Positions 16,984-25,341 of a stretch of 64,000 bases of DNA are shown piece after piece. Every line of letters starts with the position of its first letter. The first letter of the stretch is position 1. This DNA comes from Mucilaginibacter hurinus (GTDB taxonomy: Bacteria; Bacteroidota; Bacteroidia; Sphingobacteriales; Sphingobacteriaceae). The position numbers and the translations under genes are program-made. The notes below the pieces were generated by a model that worked only from the letters and a program-made list of their open reading frames with translations, was not told the origin of the DNA and ran no database searches. Location: contig NZ_QGDC01000002.1 of assembly GCF_003324525.1 (NCBI RefSeq), forward strand, positions 124,001 to 188,000. The letters run 5' to 3'.

Positions 16984-17259
16984 ATGATAAGTGAAAATGA
17001 ACTGGAAATAATAGGTGAATGGATTTTTGATGGACAGCGGATGCACGCGGACGATAACTGTAAACGCATACATGCTTTGACCTCACTATATTTAGAAAGA
17101 ATAGCAAGAGACGAAAACGGTTGGGACGTACTTTATCAGGACCCGGCAGACAAACGTTATTGGGAATATACCTACCCAAATAAAGATATGCAGGGAGACG
17201 GGCCACCGGCTTTGATTGTAATTTCAGAATATAAGGCGCGGAAGAAGTATAGTTGGTAG
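16984..17259 (+). CDS. Immunity protein 27 (Imm27)-like protein
   Basis: The 91-residue product matches my recollection of Imm27: an ENELEIIGEW start, NCKRIHALTSLYL, GWDVLYQDPADKRYWEYTYP and a closing GPPALIVISEYKARKKY. Imm27 proteins neutralise polymorphic secreted toxins in contact-dependent or type VI systems. No toxin gene or secretion module is within view on either side, so it appears to be an orphan immunity gene. I chose the ATG at 16984, since family members begin just before the ENELE-like segment; an in-frame ATG at 16972 would add four residues. It follows the Rieske gene by 36 bp, a gap with a short direct repeat (16955-16962, 16967-16974). Confidence 0.75.
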   Translation: MISENELEIIGEWIFDGQRMHADDNCKRIHALTSLYLERIARDENGWDVLYQDPADKRYWEYTYPNKDMQGDGPPALIVISEYKARKKYSW

Positions 17260-17417
17260 CTATTACTGCGGACTTAGCTGGAAGGGAAACGCGAAAGTAA
17301 CATACTTGTTAGTCTCGCATGTTTGGAAAGTATACGTTTAAAAAGATCGTCGCACTGTCGCCCGTAAATAAATACGGGTAGGGTGTAATCAATCACCTGG
17401 ATGCGATCAACCCGGAA

Positions 17418-18299
17418 TTATCCGTATACTTCGCCTTTAGCCGATGCCAGAGTGTTTTTCAACAACCCAATTATGGTCATTAATCCAACGCCGCCGGGTA
17501 CCGGGGTTATCCAGGAGGTTACAGGGGCTACATTCTCAAAATCAACATCGCCGTACAGCTTATAGCCCGATTTGGTAACGGTTGATGTTTCGCGGTTCAT
17601 ACCTACATCTATCACCACCGCTCCGGGTTTAACCATATCGGCAGTAATAAAGTTCTTTTTACCTATGGCTACAATGAGAATATCAGCTTGCAGGGTTTGC
17701 GCTTTAATATCAGGCGTACGGCTATGGCAGATAGTAACGGTGCAGTTGCCCGGGTAAGTATTGCGCGCCATCAAAATACTCATCGGCGAGCCCACGATAT
17801 TGCTGCGGCCTACTACCACGCAATGTTTACCTACGGTATCAATGTTGTATTCCTTCAGCATTAGTGTAATGCCATAAGGTGTAGCCGGTATAAAGGATGG
17901 CAGGTTGCGCTGCATACGGCCCAGGTTTACCGGGTGAAAGCCATCTACGTCTTTACGGTGATCTATTTTTTCGGTTACTTTTTCGGGATCAATATGCTTA
18001 GGCAGAGGCAATTGAACAATGATGCCATCAATATCTTCGTCAGCATTTAGTTCAGCAACCTTAGCCAATAGTTCTTCTTCAGTCACATCGTCCTCATAGC
18101 GTACCAGCGACGATTTAAAGCCTACCTTCTCGCAGTTCTTCATCTTGCTGGCCACATAGGTTTCGCTGCCTCCATCATGCCCTACCAGTACTGCCACCAA
18201 ATGTGGCTTACGGCCGGTTTTAGCTAATATTTCAGCTGCCTGTTCGGCTATCTCTATCTTAAGTTTTTCTGATACGTATTTTCCGTCAAGTAATTGCAT
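17418..18299 (-). CDS. folD: Methylenetetrahydrofolate dehydrogenase / cyclohydrolase
   Basis: FolD converts 5,10-methylene-THF to 10-formyl-THF in two steps with NADP, supplying one-carbon units for purines and formyl-Met-tRNA. The 293-residue length is standard. Family signatures are [14 protein letters not shown] near residue 49 with the catalytic Lys in it, [14 protein letters not shown] near 95, [12 protein letters not shown] near 162 for NADP binding, and the end motif [12 protein letters not shown] near 265. It lies downstream of lepA on the same strand, separated by the heptad-repeat hairpin region. The 158-bp stretch after its stop (17260-17417) holds only a small hairpin at 17361-17378. 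Confidence 0.96.
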   Translation of the reverse strand: MQLLDGKYVSEKLKIEIAEQAAEILAKTGRKPHLVAVLVGHDGGSETYVASKMKNCEKVGFKSSLVRYEDDVTEEELLAKVAELNADEDIDGIIVQLPLPKHIDPEKVTEKIDHRKDVDGFHPVNLGRMQRNLPSFIPATPYGITLMLKEYNIDTVGKHCVVVGRSNIVGSPMSILMARNTYPGNCTVTICHSRTPDIKAQTLQADILIVAIGKKNFITADMVKPGAVVIDVGMNRETSTVTKSGYKLYGDVDFENVAPVTSWITPVPGGVGLMTIIGLLKNTLASAKGEVYG

Positions 18300-18309
18300 T
18301 TTTTTTATT

Positions 18310-18393
18310 TAGAATCAAGAATTTAGAATCAAGAATTACGAGGCAAGAACAAGATTGGCATCTTGAATCTTGGTTCTTAATTCTTTATTCTGA
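18310..18393. repeat. Heptad-periodic intergenic element B
   Basis: Twelve consecutive 7-base units fill the lepA-folD gap. The first four units carry GAAT at the same place (18312, 18319, 18326, 18333), later left units are degenerate, and the last five carry TCTT or TCTG at positions spaced seven apart. The left and right halves are inverted copies, so the RNA could form a long imperfect hairpin centred near 18356. The same design is seen at 9001-9120. There is no coding potential. Confidence 0.65.
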
Positions 18394-18398
18394 TAAAA

Positions 18399-20186
18399 TC
18401 AATCAAGCTTCAAAACTGCCATAAACGCGCTCTGCGGTATCTCTACGTTACCTACCTGGCGCATGCGCTTTTTACCGGCCTTTTGTTTCTCCAATAGTTT
18501 ACGCTTACGGGAAATATCACCACCGTAACATTTGGCAGTAACATCTTTACGCATGGCTTTAACAGTTTCACGGGCGATGATTTTAGCGCCAATCGATGCC
18601 TGTATAATAATCTCAAACTGTTGGCGCGGCAAGAGCTCCTTCAGTTTTTCGCATATCTTTTTACCAAAATCATAGGAGTTACTACGGTGTATAAGTGATG
18701 ATAAAGCATCTACAGGTTCGCTGTTCAGGCGTATATCCAGCTTCACCAGATCACTCTGGCGGTAGCCAATCTGATGATAATCAAACGAAGCATAGCCCTT
18801 TGAAATAGTTTTAAGCTTATCGTAAAAATCAAATACTATTTCCCCCATTGGCATCTCAAATATCAGCTCTACGCGGTCGGATGTTAAATATGACTGATTT
18901 TTGATAAATCCGCGTTTCTGTATACATAACGACATTACAGGGCCAACAAATTCAGCCTTGGTGATAATGGTTGCTTTTATATAAGGCTCTTCAACAAAGT
19001 CTATTTTACTTGGGTCGGGCAGGTCTGACGGGTTGTTAACAATCATTTCCTCGCCGCGTGTACTATGCGCAATGTATGATACGTTGGGCACGGTGGTAAT
19101 CACCGTCATGTTAAACTCACGTTCCAAACGCTCCTGTATAATTTCCATGTGCAGCATACCCAGGAAACCGCACCGGAAGCCAAAGCCTAATGCTGCTGAT
19201 GATTCAGGTTCAAACACCAATGAAGCATCATTTAACTGCAACTTAGCCATTGATTCGCGAAGTTCTTCGTAATCTTCGGTATCAACCGGGTATATGCCTG
19301 CAAATACCATAGGTTTTACCTCTTCAAAACCTTGTATGCCGGTTTCGCACGGGCGGGTTATGGTAGTAATGGTATCGCCTACCTTCACCTCGCGCGATTC
19401 CTTTATACCGGATATAATATAACCAACATCGCCGGTTTTTATCACATCCTTGGGCTGTTGCTTCAATTTCAGGGTACCAACCTCTTCAGCTATGTACTGC
19501 TTTTCCGTAGCGAAAAATTTAACCTTATCACCTTTACGTATTTCACCGTTTACTACTTTAAAGTATGCAACAATTCCGCGGAACGAGTTATATACAGAGT
19601 CAAATATCAATGCCTGCAATGGCGCCTCAGGATCACCTACGGGAGCAGGAACACGCGCAACAATAGCTTTAAGTATATCATGCACGCCCATACCGGTTTT
19701 ACCGGAGGCCGCAAGTATATCTTCGCGCTTACAGCCAATCAGGTCAACTATCTGGTCTTTCACCTCTTCGGGCATAGCGCCGGGTAAGTCCATCTTGTTA
19801 AGCACCGGTATAATTTCCAGGTCGTTCTCTAAAGCAAGATATAAGTTTGATATAGTTTGCGCCTGTATGCCCTGCGCAGCATCTACTATCAGTAAAGCCC
19901 CCTCACAGGCAGCTATTGAGCGTGATACCTCGTATGAAAAATCTACGTGACCGGGCGTGTCAATCAGGTTAAGTACGTATTTTTCACCATCAAGCACATA
20001 ATCCATTTGGATGGCGTGGCTTTTTATAGTGATACCGCGCTCGCGCTCAAGGTCCATATCGTCAAGCAACTGGGCCTGGCTTTCGCGCTGGGTAATCGTG
20101 TTGGTATATTCAAGCAACCTATCGGCAAGAGTACTTTTGCCATGGTCGATATGCGCAATAATGCAAAAATTACGGATGTTCTTCAT
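18399..20186 (-). CDS. lepA: Elongation factor 4
   Basis: LepA is a ribosome-bound translational GTPase that affects translocation and ribosome assembly. The 595-residue protein is full length. G-box motifs are [15 protein letters not shown] near residue 10, [15 protein letters not shown] near 77 and NKMDLPGA near 131. The LepA-specific C-terminal domain includes [20 protein letters not shown] close to the end, where the family contacts the A-site tRNA region. It is the first gene of a lepA-folD pair. A perfect -7 box lies seven bases before the ATG, predicting an mRNA with almost no leader. Confidence 0.97.
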   Translation of the reverse strand: MKNIRNFCIIAHIDHGKSTLADRLLEYTNTITQRESQAQLLDDMDLERERGITIKSHAIQMDYVLDGEKYVLNLIDTPGHVDFSYEVSRSIAACEGALLIVDAAQGIQAQTISNLYLALENDLEIIPVLNKMDLPGAMPEEVKDQIVDLIGCKREDILAASGKTGMGVHDILKAIVARVPAPVGDPEAPLQALIFDSVYNSFRGIVAYFKVVNGEIRKGDKVKFFATEKQYIAEEVGTLKLKQQPKDVIKTGDVGYIISGIKESREVKVGDTITTITRPCETGIQGFEEVKPMVFAGIYPVDTEDYEELRESMAKLQLNDASLVFEPESSAALGFGFRCGFLGMLHMEIIQERLEREFNMTVITTVPNVSYIAHSTRGEEMIVNNPSDLPDPSKIDFVEEPYIKATIITKAEFVGPVMSLCIQKRGFIKNQSYLTSDRVELIFEMPMGEIVFDFYDKLKTISKGYASFDYHQIGYRQSDLVKLDIRLNSEPVDALSSLIHRSNSYDFGKKICEKLKELLPRQQFEIIIQASIGAKIIARETVKAMRKDVTAKCYGGDISRKRKLLEKQKAGKKRMRQVGNVEIPQSAFMAVLKLD

Positions 20187-20193
20187 CTTTGCG

Positions 20194-20201
20194 CAAAAAT
20201 A
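20194..20201 (-). promoter_or_regulatory. -7 box at the lepA start
   Basis: TATTTTTG on the minus strand (20201 to 20194) is an exact -7 consensus, separated by seven bases from the ATG at 20186. No -33 element is visible at the expected distance. A tract with two TAATTGG heptads (20216-20229) lies just upstream. Confidence 0.4.
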
Positions 20202-20258
20202 GCTTTTTAGTCTGATAATTGGTAATTGGTTATAAGATAAGTATTTTTAGCTCTCCTT

Positions 20259-20316
20259 CTGATAAATAAACCAATAGTTACGACGTACTGATAAATAAAC
20301 CAATAGTTACGACGTA
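20259..20316 (+). repeat. Perfect 29-bp tandem duplication before the DUF1080 gene
   Basis: The 29 bases at 20259-20287 are repeated exactly at 20288-20316 with no spacer. The second copy ends on the base before the ATG at 20317, so the repeat makes up the whole predicted 5' leader. Each unit contains ATAAATAAACC and GTTACGACGTA. Perfect identity suggests a recent duplication. Confidence 0.9.
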
Positions 20317-21165
20317 ATGAGCCACCAATCTGTATTCAGGAAACTGCTTTCTTTAAGTCTGATATTGCTTGCGACATATGTTTGCAATGCTCAGGATAAC
20401 CAGGCAATTCGATGGCAACAGCTATTTAACGGCAAAGACCTAACCGACTGGCAAATTAAAATACGTTATCATAACCTGGGTGACAATTTCAATAATACCT
20501 TTAGGGTTGAGGGTGGATTAATGAAAGTAAGATATGACGCCAACACGGATTTTAACGAAACATTTGGGCATATTTTTTACAAAAAACCGTTTTCGCATTA
20601 CCTGTTAGCTGTTGAGTACCGCTTTATCGGCGAGCAGGCAAAAGGCGGCCCCGGCTGGGCCTGGCGCAACAGCGGCATAATGTTCCACGGCCAGGATCCG
20701 GCGACGATGGCTAAAGACCAGGATTTCCCCAATTCGATGGAGGCACAATTTTTAGGAGGGACAGGTAAAGGTGAGCGCCCGACGGCCAACATCTGCACCC
20801 CGGGAATGCAGTTTGTAAGCGACGGGAAAATTATCGATCAGCATTGTACCAATTCACGCTCAAAAACATTTAACGGGGACCAGTGGGTAAGGGTTGAATT
20901 ATTGGTTTTAGGCGACTCGCTTGTTGTGCACTACGTTAACGGGGAAGAAGTGTTACGTTATGAAAAACCGCAAACTGATCCGCTGCCGGGTAAAAAGGAG
21001 GGCAAGCTGGTAAACAGCGGCACCATTTCCCTTCAAAGCGAGAGTCACCCTATTGACTTCAGAGTAGTTGAGATAGTAGACCTGGAGGAATATTCAACGA
21101 AGCCGGTGGAGCTTAAGCAGGTGATCACGTCATTACTGGCCGAAAAGCGCGTAGCTAAACAGTGA
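20317..21165 (+). CDS. Secreted DUF1080 (3-keto-disaccharide hydrolase-type) protein
   Basis: The 282-residue precursor has a signal peptide (residues 1-25, ending NAQ) and one lectin-like DUF1080 domain, recognisable from WQQLFNGKDLTDWQIKI near residue 29, WAWRNSGIMFHGQDP near 125 and ISLQSESHPIDFRVVEI near 240. DUF1080 enzymes hydrolyse or eliminate 3-keto-glycosides after oxidation of the sugar, and some only bind glycans. It precedes the PVC-type dehydrogenase by 30 bp; that pairing supports a role in oxidative sugar breakdown in the periplasm. The exact substrate cannot be told. A 29-bp tandem repeat abuts its start. Confidence 0.88.
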   Translation: MSHQSVFRKLLSLSLILLATYVCNAQDNQAIRWQQLFNGKDLTDWQIKIRYHNLGDNFNNTFRVEGGLMKVRYDANTDFNETFGHIFYKKPFSHYLLAVEYRFIGEQAKGGPGWAWRNSGIMFHGQDPATMAKDQDFPNSMEAQFLGGTGKGERPTANICTPGMQFVSDGKIIDQHCTNSRSKTFNGDQWVRVELLVLGDSLVVHYVNGEEVLRYEKPQTDPLPGKKEGKLVNSGTISLQSESHPIDFRVVEIVDLEEYSTKPVELKQVITSLLAEKRVAKQ

Positions 21166-21195
21166 CGAAACCGTAATAATTAATAACCACAGCCA

Positions 21196-23802
21196 ATGAT
21201 AAAATTAATTATAAGTCTGCTGTTTTCGGTGGTTCTTTTATGGAATACCCCGAGGGCGCCGCGCGGACATCAAACTGATCCGGGAATACCTCCGGGACTG
21301 ACACTCACGCGTTTTGCCGGCCCTAACGTAACGCCAAGCCCGGCATGTTTGGCTGTAGCACCAACAGGGGAGGTATTTGTGGGTGTTGATATGGCCGGAT
21401 CCCTCGGGAAAGAGACAGGCAAAGGCCGAATAATTAAATTAATTGATAGTAATAACGATGGCAAAGCCGACGATCATACTGTATTTGCCGAAGTTGATAA
21501 CCCGCGGGGAATAGCATTGCGTGGCGACGAAGTATTTGTTTTGCATACCGTGTTTTCGCCCCAAACTAAGCTGGCTACCGGAATGAGCCTCGTAGTTTTC
21601 GAGGATAAAAATGGAGACAACCTGGCCGACGGACCGCCAAAAGTATTGGTTGAAAACATAGGTAATGCTAAATACATACAGGAGCGGGGCACCGATCATG
21701 CTACTAATGGCATACGTTTCGGCATCGATGGTTGGATATACATCAGTGTAGGAGATTTTGGCTTTGTGAATGCTACCGGAACCGACGGAAAACAGCTTAC
21801 AATGTTTGGCGGCGGTATTGTACGTGTGCGTCCGGATGGTACCGAGCTCGAAACTTTTACCCATGGCACCCGCAATGTATATGATGCAGCCATTGATCCG
21901 CTGATGAACATCTTTACGCGGGAGAATACCAATGACGGCGGTGGTTGGAACGTGCGTTTCTCACACCATATCCAATCAGGCGAGTACGGTTACCCTTTAC
22001 TTTTTAAGCATTTCACCGATGAAATAATTCCGGCGCTGGCCGACCTCGGCGGCGGCTCAGGCACCGGTGCTTTGTTTTTAGATGAACCCGCCTGGCCCAA
22101 ACAGTATAACAAGGTGCCCATGATGGCCGATTGGGGGCGCAATATGTTGTACATACATCGCATAACAGCAAATGGCGCCAGTTTTACGCAACGGGATGAA
22201 GAATTTTTAAAGGTGCAGCAAATAACTGACCTTGATGTAGATGGTTCGGGTAGATTATATATTTCTGCCTGGGACGATGCCGGATATGAGGGTAGTGCAG
22301 ATAAGGGATATGTAACGAGAGTTGTACCACAGAACTGGGCGTATAAACCTTTTCCGAACCTTGCAAAGGCATCAGTTAAGCAATTGGCTGGTATGCTAAA
22401 GTCGGCAAGTGCCGTGGCGCGGTTAAACGCCTCACAGCAAATGTTAAAACGCCCGGCACATGAAGGTACCCAAGCGGCGCTTTCTGTAGCAACCAACCAA
22501 AAACTCGCCCTGGCATGCCGGGTGGCCGGAATATTCACGTACGCGCAAATTACAGGTAGCGATGGTATACCACAACTGGTTAAACTGGCTGAAGATAAAA
22601 CTTTGAAAGAGTTTGCCCTAAAAGCATTGGCTGACAGAAAATCGTTTTTAAACAAAGTGCCCGCTAAGTTATTTGTAGATGCACTGACTGACACTGATGC
22701 ACGGGTTAAAGCCGCTGCTATAATTGGCTTAGGCCGTATTGGCAAGCTCGAAACGGCCCCGGTCTTGTTGCAGCTAAAAGTTGCTACCCCGGTACAAGAT
22801 GATACACTGTTTACTATAGAAGGGCCACATGCAAAGCCTAGCCCGGATATTATATTGCCGCACCTTGTAGTAAAAGCATTGGTAAACATGCAGGCTGTTG
22901 ATGCTTGTGCAGCAGCAATAGGTACAGCGAATAACAGGCTAGCTTTATGGGCGCTGCGTTATATGCATGATGAGAGAGCGGTTAACGGCTTGATAGCCGC
23001 TTACAGAGGAACTAATGATGCCAAACTAAAAGCACGGATCGTCGCTACATTATCCCGTTTATATAAGCAAGAAAAACCATACGATGGTTCGTTATGGTGG
23101 GGTACACGGCCCGACGCCTACGGCCCTTACTACAACAGCATAACCTGGAGCGGTTCACCGGTTATAGAAAAGTTTCTGAAAGCAGAATGGGAAAAAGCTG
23201 ATGCAGCGGGTAAAAAAAACTTTACCATATTAAACACCCGGCACGGTATGGAAATCGCTGAATTTGGTGTGGAAGAAAACTTAGTAGCCTCAAACGAAAC
23301 AAAAGTTGATCTTGAAGAAATAAAAAACCGGCAGGGCCAGGTTGGTAAGTCATCCATCGAAGATGTTTTACTCGCGATAGCTAAAATAGAAGGTAATGCA
23401 GATGAGGGTAAAAAATTATTTACGCGACAGGGCTGTGTAGCTTGTCATGCGCTGAGTTCAGCAGAAAAGCAAAAGGGACCCTTTATGGGGCAGATAGGTG
23501 CTATAATGAAGTCCTCGCAAATTGCCGAATCCATATTAAAACCAGACGCTTCTATTTCACAAGGATTTGCAACTGTTTTAATAACAGCAAAAGCAGGCAA
23601 AACCTATATGGGATTCGTCACCGAGCAAAACGCTGCCAAAGTTGTGTTACGCAATATAGCCGGCGAGGTATTCACTATTAAAACCGGCGACATTATCTCT
23701 CGTAAGGAGATGCAAACCTCAATGATGCCGGCCGGGTTAGCCAACTCACTGTCTTACCAGGAATTGGCGTCACTGGTAAAATTTTTGGCTATGCAGAAAT
23801 AA
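21196..23802 (+). CDS. PVC-type dehydrogenase with HEAT repeats and a C-terminal cytochrome c domain
   Basis: The 868-residue exported protein starts with a signal peptide (MIKLIISLLFSVVLLW). Residues 30-385 form a glucose/sorbosone dehydrogenase-like beta propeller (PRGIALRGDEVFVLH, RFGIDGWIYISVGDFGF); 385-650 contain HEAT-like helices (ALADRKSFLNKVPAK, VKAAAIIGLGRIGKL); and the C-terminus holds one heme c site, CVACH near residue 747. The propeller probably oxidises a sugar or alcohol and passes electrons to the heme. These proteins are common in Planctomycetes and in Bacteroidota that break down plant glycans. It forms a two-gene unit with the DUF1080 gene. The substrate is unknown. Confidence 0.88.
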   Translation: MIKLIISLLFSVVLLWNTPRAPRGHQTDPGIPPGLTLTRFAGPNVTPSPACLAVAPTGEVFVGVDMAGSLGKETGKGRIIKLIDSNNDGKADDHTVFAEVDNPRGIALRGDEVFVLHTVFSPQTKLATGMSLVVFEDKNGDNLADGPPKVLVENIGNAKYIQERGTDHATNGIRFGIDGWIYISVGDFGFVNATGTDGKQLTMFGGGIVRVRPDGTELETFTHGTRNVYDAAIDPLMNIFTRENTNDGGGWNVRFSHHIQSGEYGYPLLFKHFTDEIIPALADLGGGSGTGALFLDEPAWPKQYNKVPMMADWGRNMLYIHRITANGASFTQRDEEFLKVQQITDLDVDGSGRLYISAWDDAGYEGSADKGYVTRVVPQNWAYKPFPNLAKASVKQLAGMLKSASAVARLNASQQMLKRPAHEGTQAALSVATNQKLALACRVAGIFTYAQITGSDGIPQLVKLAEDKTLKEFALKALADRKSFLNKVPAKLFVDALTDTDARVKAAAIIGLGRIGKLETAPVLLQLKVATPVQDDTLFTIEGPHAKPSPDIILPHLVVKALVNMQAVDACAAAIGTANNRLALWALRYMHDERAVNGLIAAYRGTNDAKLKARIVATLSRLYKQEKPYDGSLWWGTRPDAYGPYYNSITWSGSPVIEKFLKAEWEKADAAGKKNFTILNTRHGMEIAEFGVEENLVASNETKVDLEEIKNRQGQVGKSSIEDVLLAIAKIEGNADEGKKLFTRQGCVACHALSSAEKQKGPFMGQIGAIMKSSQIAESILKPDASISQGFATVLITAKAGKTYMGFVTEQNAAKVVLRNIAGEVFTIKTGDIISRKEMQTSMMPAGLANSLSYQELASLVKFLAMQK

Positions 23803-23811
23803 ACTATCGCG

Positions 23812-24423
23812 TTATAAATAATTAATAGCTTGCGGACCCTGGTTAAACAAAAGATCCGCAATACTCAAGTTCTTTAAAAAGCCGCCGCGTTCTTCAAATA
23901 CCTGGAAGTAGGGTTTTTGCGCCAGGTCACTTTCCTTTTTTGGGTGGATGGATGACCGGAAATCAGCCGCGTGTGGGTACAGAGGTTCGTAGGTCTCTGT
24001 GAATTGCAATTCGGTTTTTATTTTCAACAATCGTAGTAATAAATCAAGCATCTGCTGATTATAATCAAACAAATAGTCAAATTTATTCTCGTAAAACGGA
24101 GCAAATTCGTCTTCATAGTATTCAAAATAAGCCGAGCGGCGGTAACAGGCTTGCAGGCTCATCCAGTGCATGCGCTGCCACCGGAAATCGTAGCTTATTT
24201 TTACGTCCTTTATTTTGGTGTGGTTTTTTGAACCCTTTATTACCGGAACAACAAGGCTCAAAACCCCATCCGGAGAATATATGTTAGCGCGGTTGCGGTA
24301 GGTTTGCTTCGGGAAATGCTCCTCGCGCTCAATCCATATGTTAGGCCTGTAAATGTTAAATTCTGTGAAATACGCTATAGGCGGAAGATAAAACAACGGG
24401 AATACAGCGCCATTATCAATCAT
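23812..24423 (-). CDS. WbqC family protein
   Basis: The 203-residue protein has the WbqC-like layout: an N-terminal FPLFYLPPIAYF, EREEHFPKQTYRNRANIY near residue 35, VPVIKGSKNHTKIKDVKI near 60, then W-Q-R-M-H-W and an aromatic-rich SAYFEYYEDEFAPFYE near 97. WbqC proteins appear in O-antigen clusters and as solitary genes across Bacteroidota; a role in sugar or amide transfer has been proposed but is unproven. Its stop is 9 bp from the stop of the dehydrogenase and it diverges from the acyltransferase gene with 36 bp between starts. Confidence 0.88.
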   Translation of the reverse strand: MIDNGAVFPLFYLPPIAYFTEFNIYRPNIWIEREEHFPKQTYRNRANIYSPDGVLSLVVPVIKGSKNHTKIKDVKISYDFRWQRMHWMSLQACYRRSAYFEYYEDEFAPFYENKFDYLFDYNQQMLDLLLRLLKIKTELQFTETYEPLYPHAADFRSSIHPKKESDLAQKPYFQVFEERGGFLKNLSIADLLFNQGPQAINYL

Positions 24424-24429
24424 AAATTT

Positions 24430-24437
24430 TATGTTTG
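24430..24437 (+). promoter_or_regulatory. -7 box before the acyltransferase-glycosyltransferase pair
   Basis: TATGTTTG is an exact -7 consensus 22 bp before the ATG at 24460. It lies in the 36-bp gap to the divergent WbqC gene, so the -33 region would fall inside WbqC coding sequence; no clear TTTG is seen there. Confidence 0.35.
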
Positions 24438-24459
24438 CGATTAAATTCCGGCGAAAATA

Positions 24460-25341
24460 ATGATAAACAAGGGGCTTTCATACATAGGTATATTTTTTTT
24501 ATACCTGTTGTCTTTGTTCCCTTTGTGGTTTTTATACCTCATTGCTAATGTGCTATTTGTGGTAATGTATTATTTGGCAGGCTATCGCCGGAAAGTAGTG
24601 CAGGACAATCTGCTTCATTCTTTCCCTGAAAAAAGCGATGCAGAGCGGGCAGAAATAGAAAAACAGTTTTTCAGATATCTTGCCGACCTGATAATGGAAA
24701 CAATTAAGGGTATATCTATTTCAGAAGAAGAGATAACGAGGCGTATAAAGTTGATTGACCAGCACCTGATTGATGATTATTTTAATAAAGGGCGAAGTAT
24801 AATTGGAGCAGTTGGGCATTATGGCAATTGGGAAATGGGTGCTCTGCGTTTTAGTCAGATTACCGATCAACCGCGTATAATTGTGTATAAGCCACTCAGT
24901 AGCAATGTTTTTAATGATTTTTTTATACGGGTACGGTCACGTTTTGGTGCAACCATGGTGTCGATGAAAAACACCTTGCGTAAAATGGCGGAATACCGCC
25001 GCGTGGTAAGTATGACCATACTGGTTTCAGACCAAACCCCGGTAAGACATGAAGCGCAGTATTTTACTACCTTTTTAAACCAACCTACCGCAGTTTTTTT
25101 GGGGGTTGAAAAACTTGCCAAATTGATGGATGCAGTAGTTGTATTTTGCGATATAAGGCGTATAAAAAGGGGTTACTACACTTGTACATTTGTACCTATT
25201 GCAGACAACCCGAGGGAAACTGCGGAGTATGAAATTACCCGCCTGCATGTAGCGTATCTTGAAAAAGTGATAAGAAATGAACCGCAATACTGGCTATGGA
25301 GCCATAAACGATGGAAGTTTAAGCCGGAGGATAACACTTAA
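24460..25341 (+). CDS. Lipid A-type lysophospholipid acyltransferase (LpxL/HtrB family)
   Basis: The 293-residue inner-membrane protein has an N-terminal helix (residues 5-40, two hydrophobic segments) and the LpxL family catalytic motif H-x4-E in VGHYGNWEMGALR near residue 125. Downstream blocks SDQTPVR and PTAVFLGVEKLA (the latter near 208) match late acyltransferases of lipid A synthesis, and WLWSHKRWKF closes the protein as in the family. It would transfer an acyl chain to lipid A or another lysolipid at the cytoplasmic face. The stop overlaps the start of the next gene (TAATG), so a glycosyltransferase is translated with it. Confidence 0.9.
   Translation: MINKGLSYIGIFFLYLLSLFPLWFLYLIANVLFVVMYYLAGYRRKVVQDNLLHSFPEKSDAERAEIEKQFFRYLADLIMETIKGISISEEEITRRIKLIDQHLIDDYFNKGRSIIGAVGHYGNWEMGALRFSQITDQPRIIVYKPLSSNVFNDFFIRVRSRFGATMVSMKNTLRKMAEYRRVVSMTILVSDQTPVRHEAQYFTTFLNQPTAVFLGVEKLAKLMDAVVVFCDIRRIKRGYYTCTFVPIADNPRETAEYEITRLHVAYLEKVIRNEPQYWLWSHKRWKFKPEDNT

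Noticed and set aside
19332..19950. Plus-strand reading frames of 150-166 codons across lepA
   Set aside because: lepA motifs are complete on the other strand; these frames have no recognisable motif.
20259..20316. 29-bp tandem copies as CRISPR repeats
   Set aside because: The copies adjoin with no spacer and there are only two.
21990..22889. Long antisense reading frame (299 codons) within the dehydrogenase gene
   Set aside because: It runs opposite to a well-supported gene with propeller and HEAT motifs, has a Ser/Cys/Ala-rich composition typical of shadow frames, and shows no domain.
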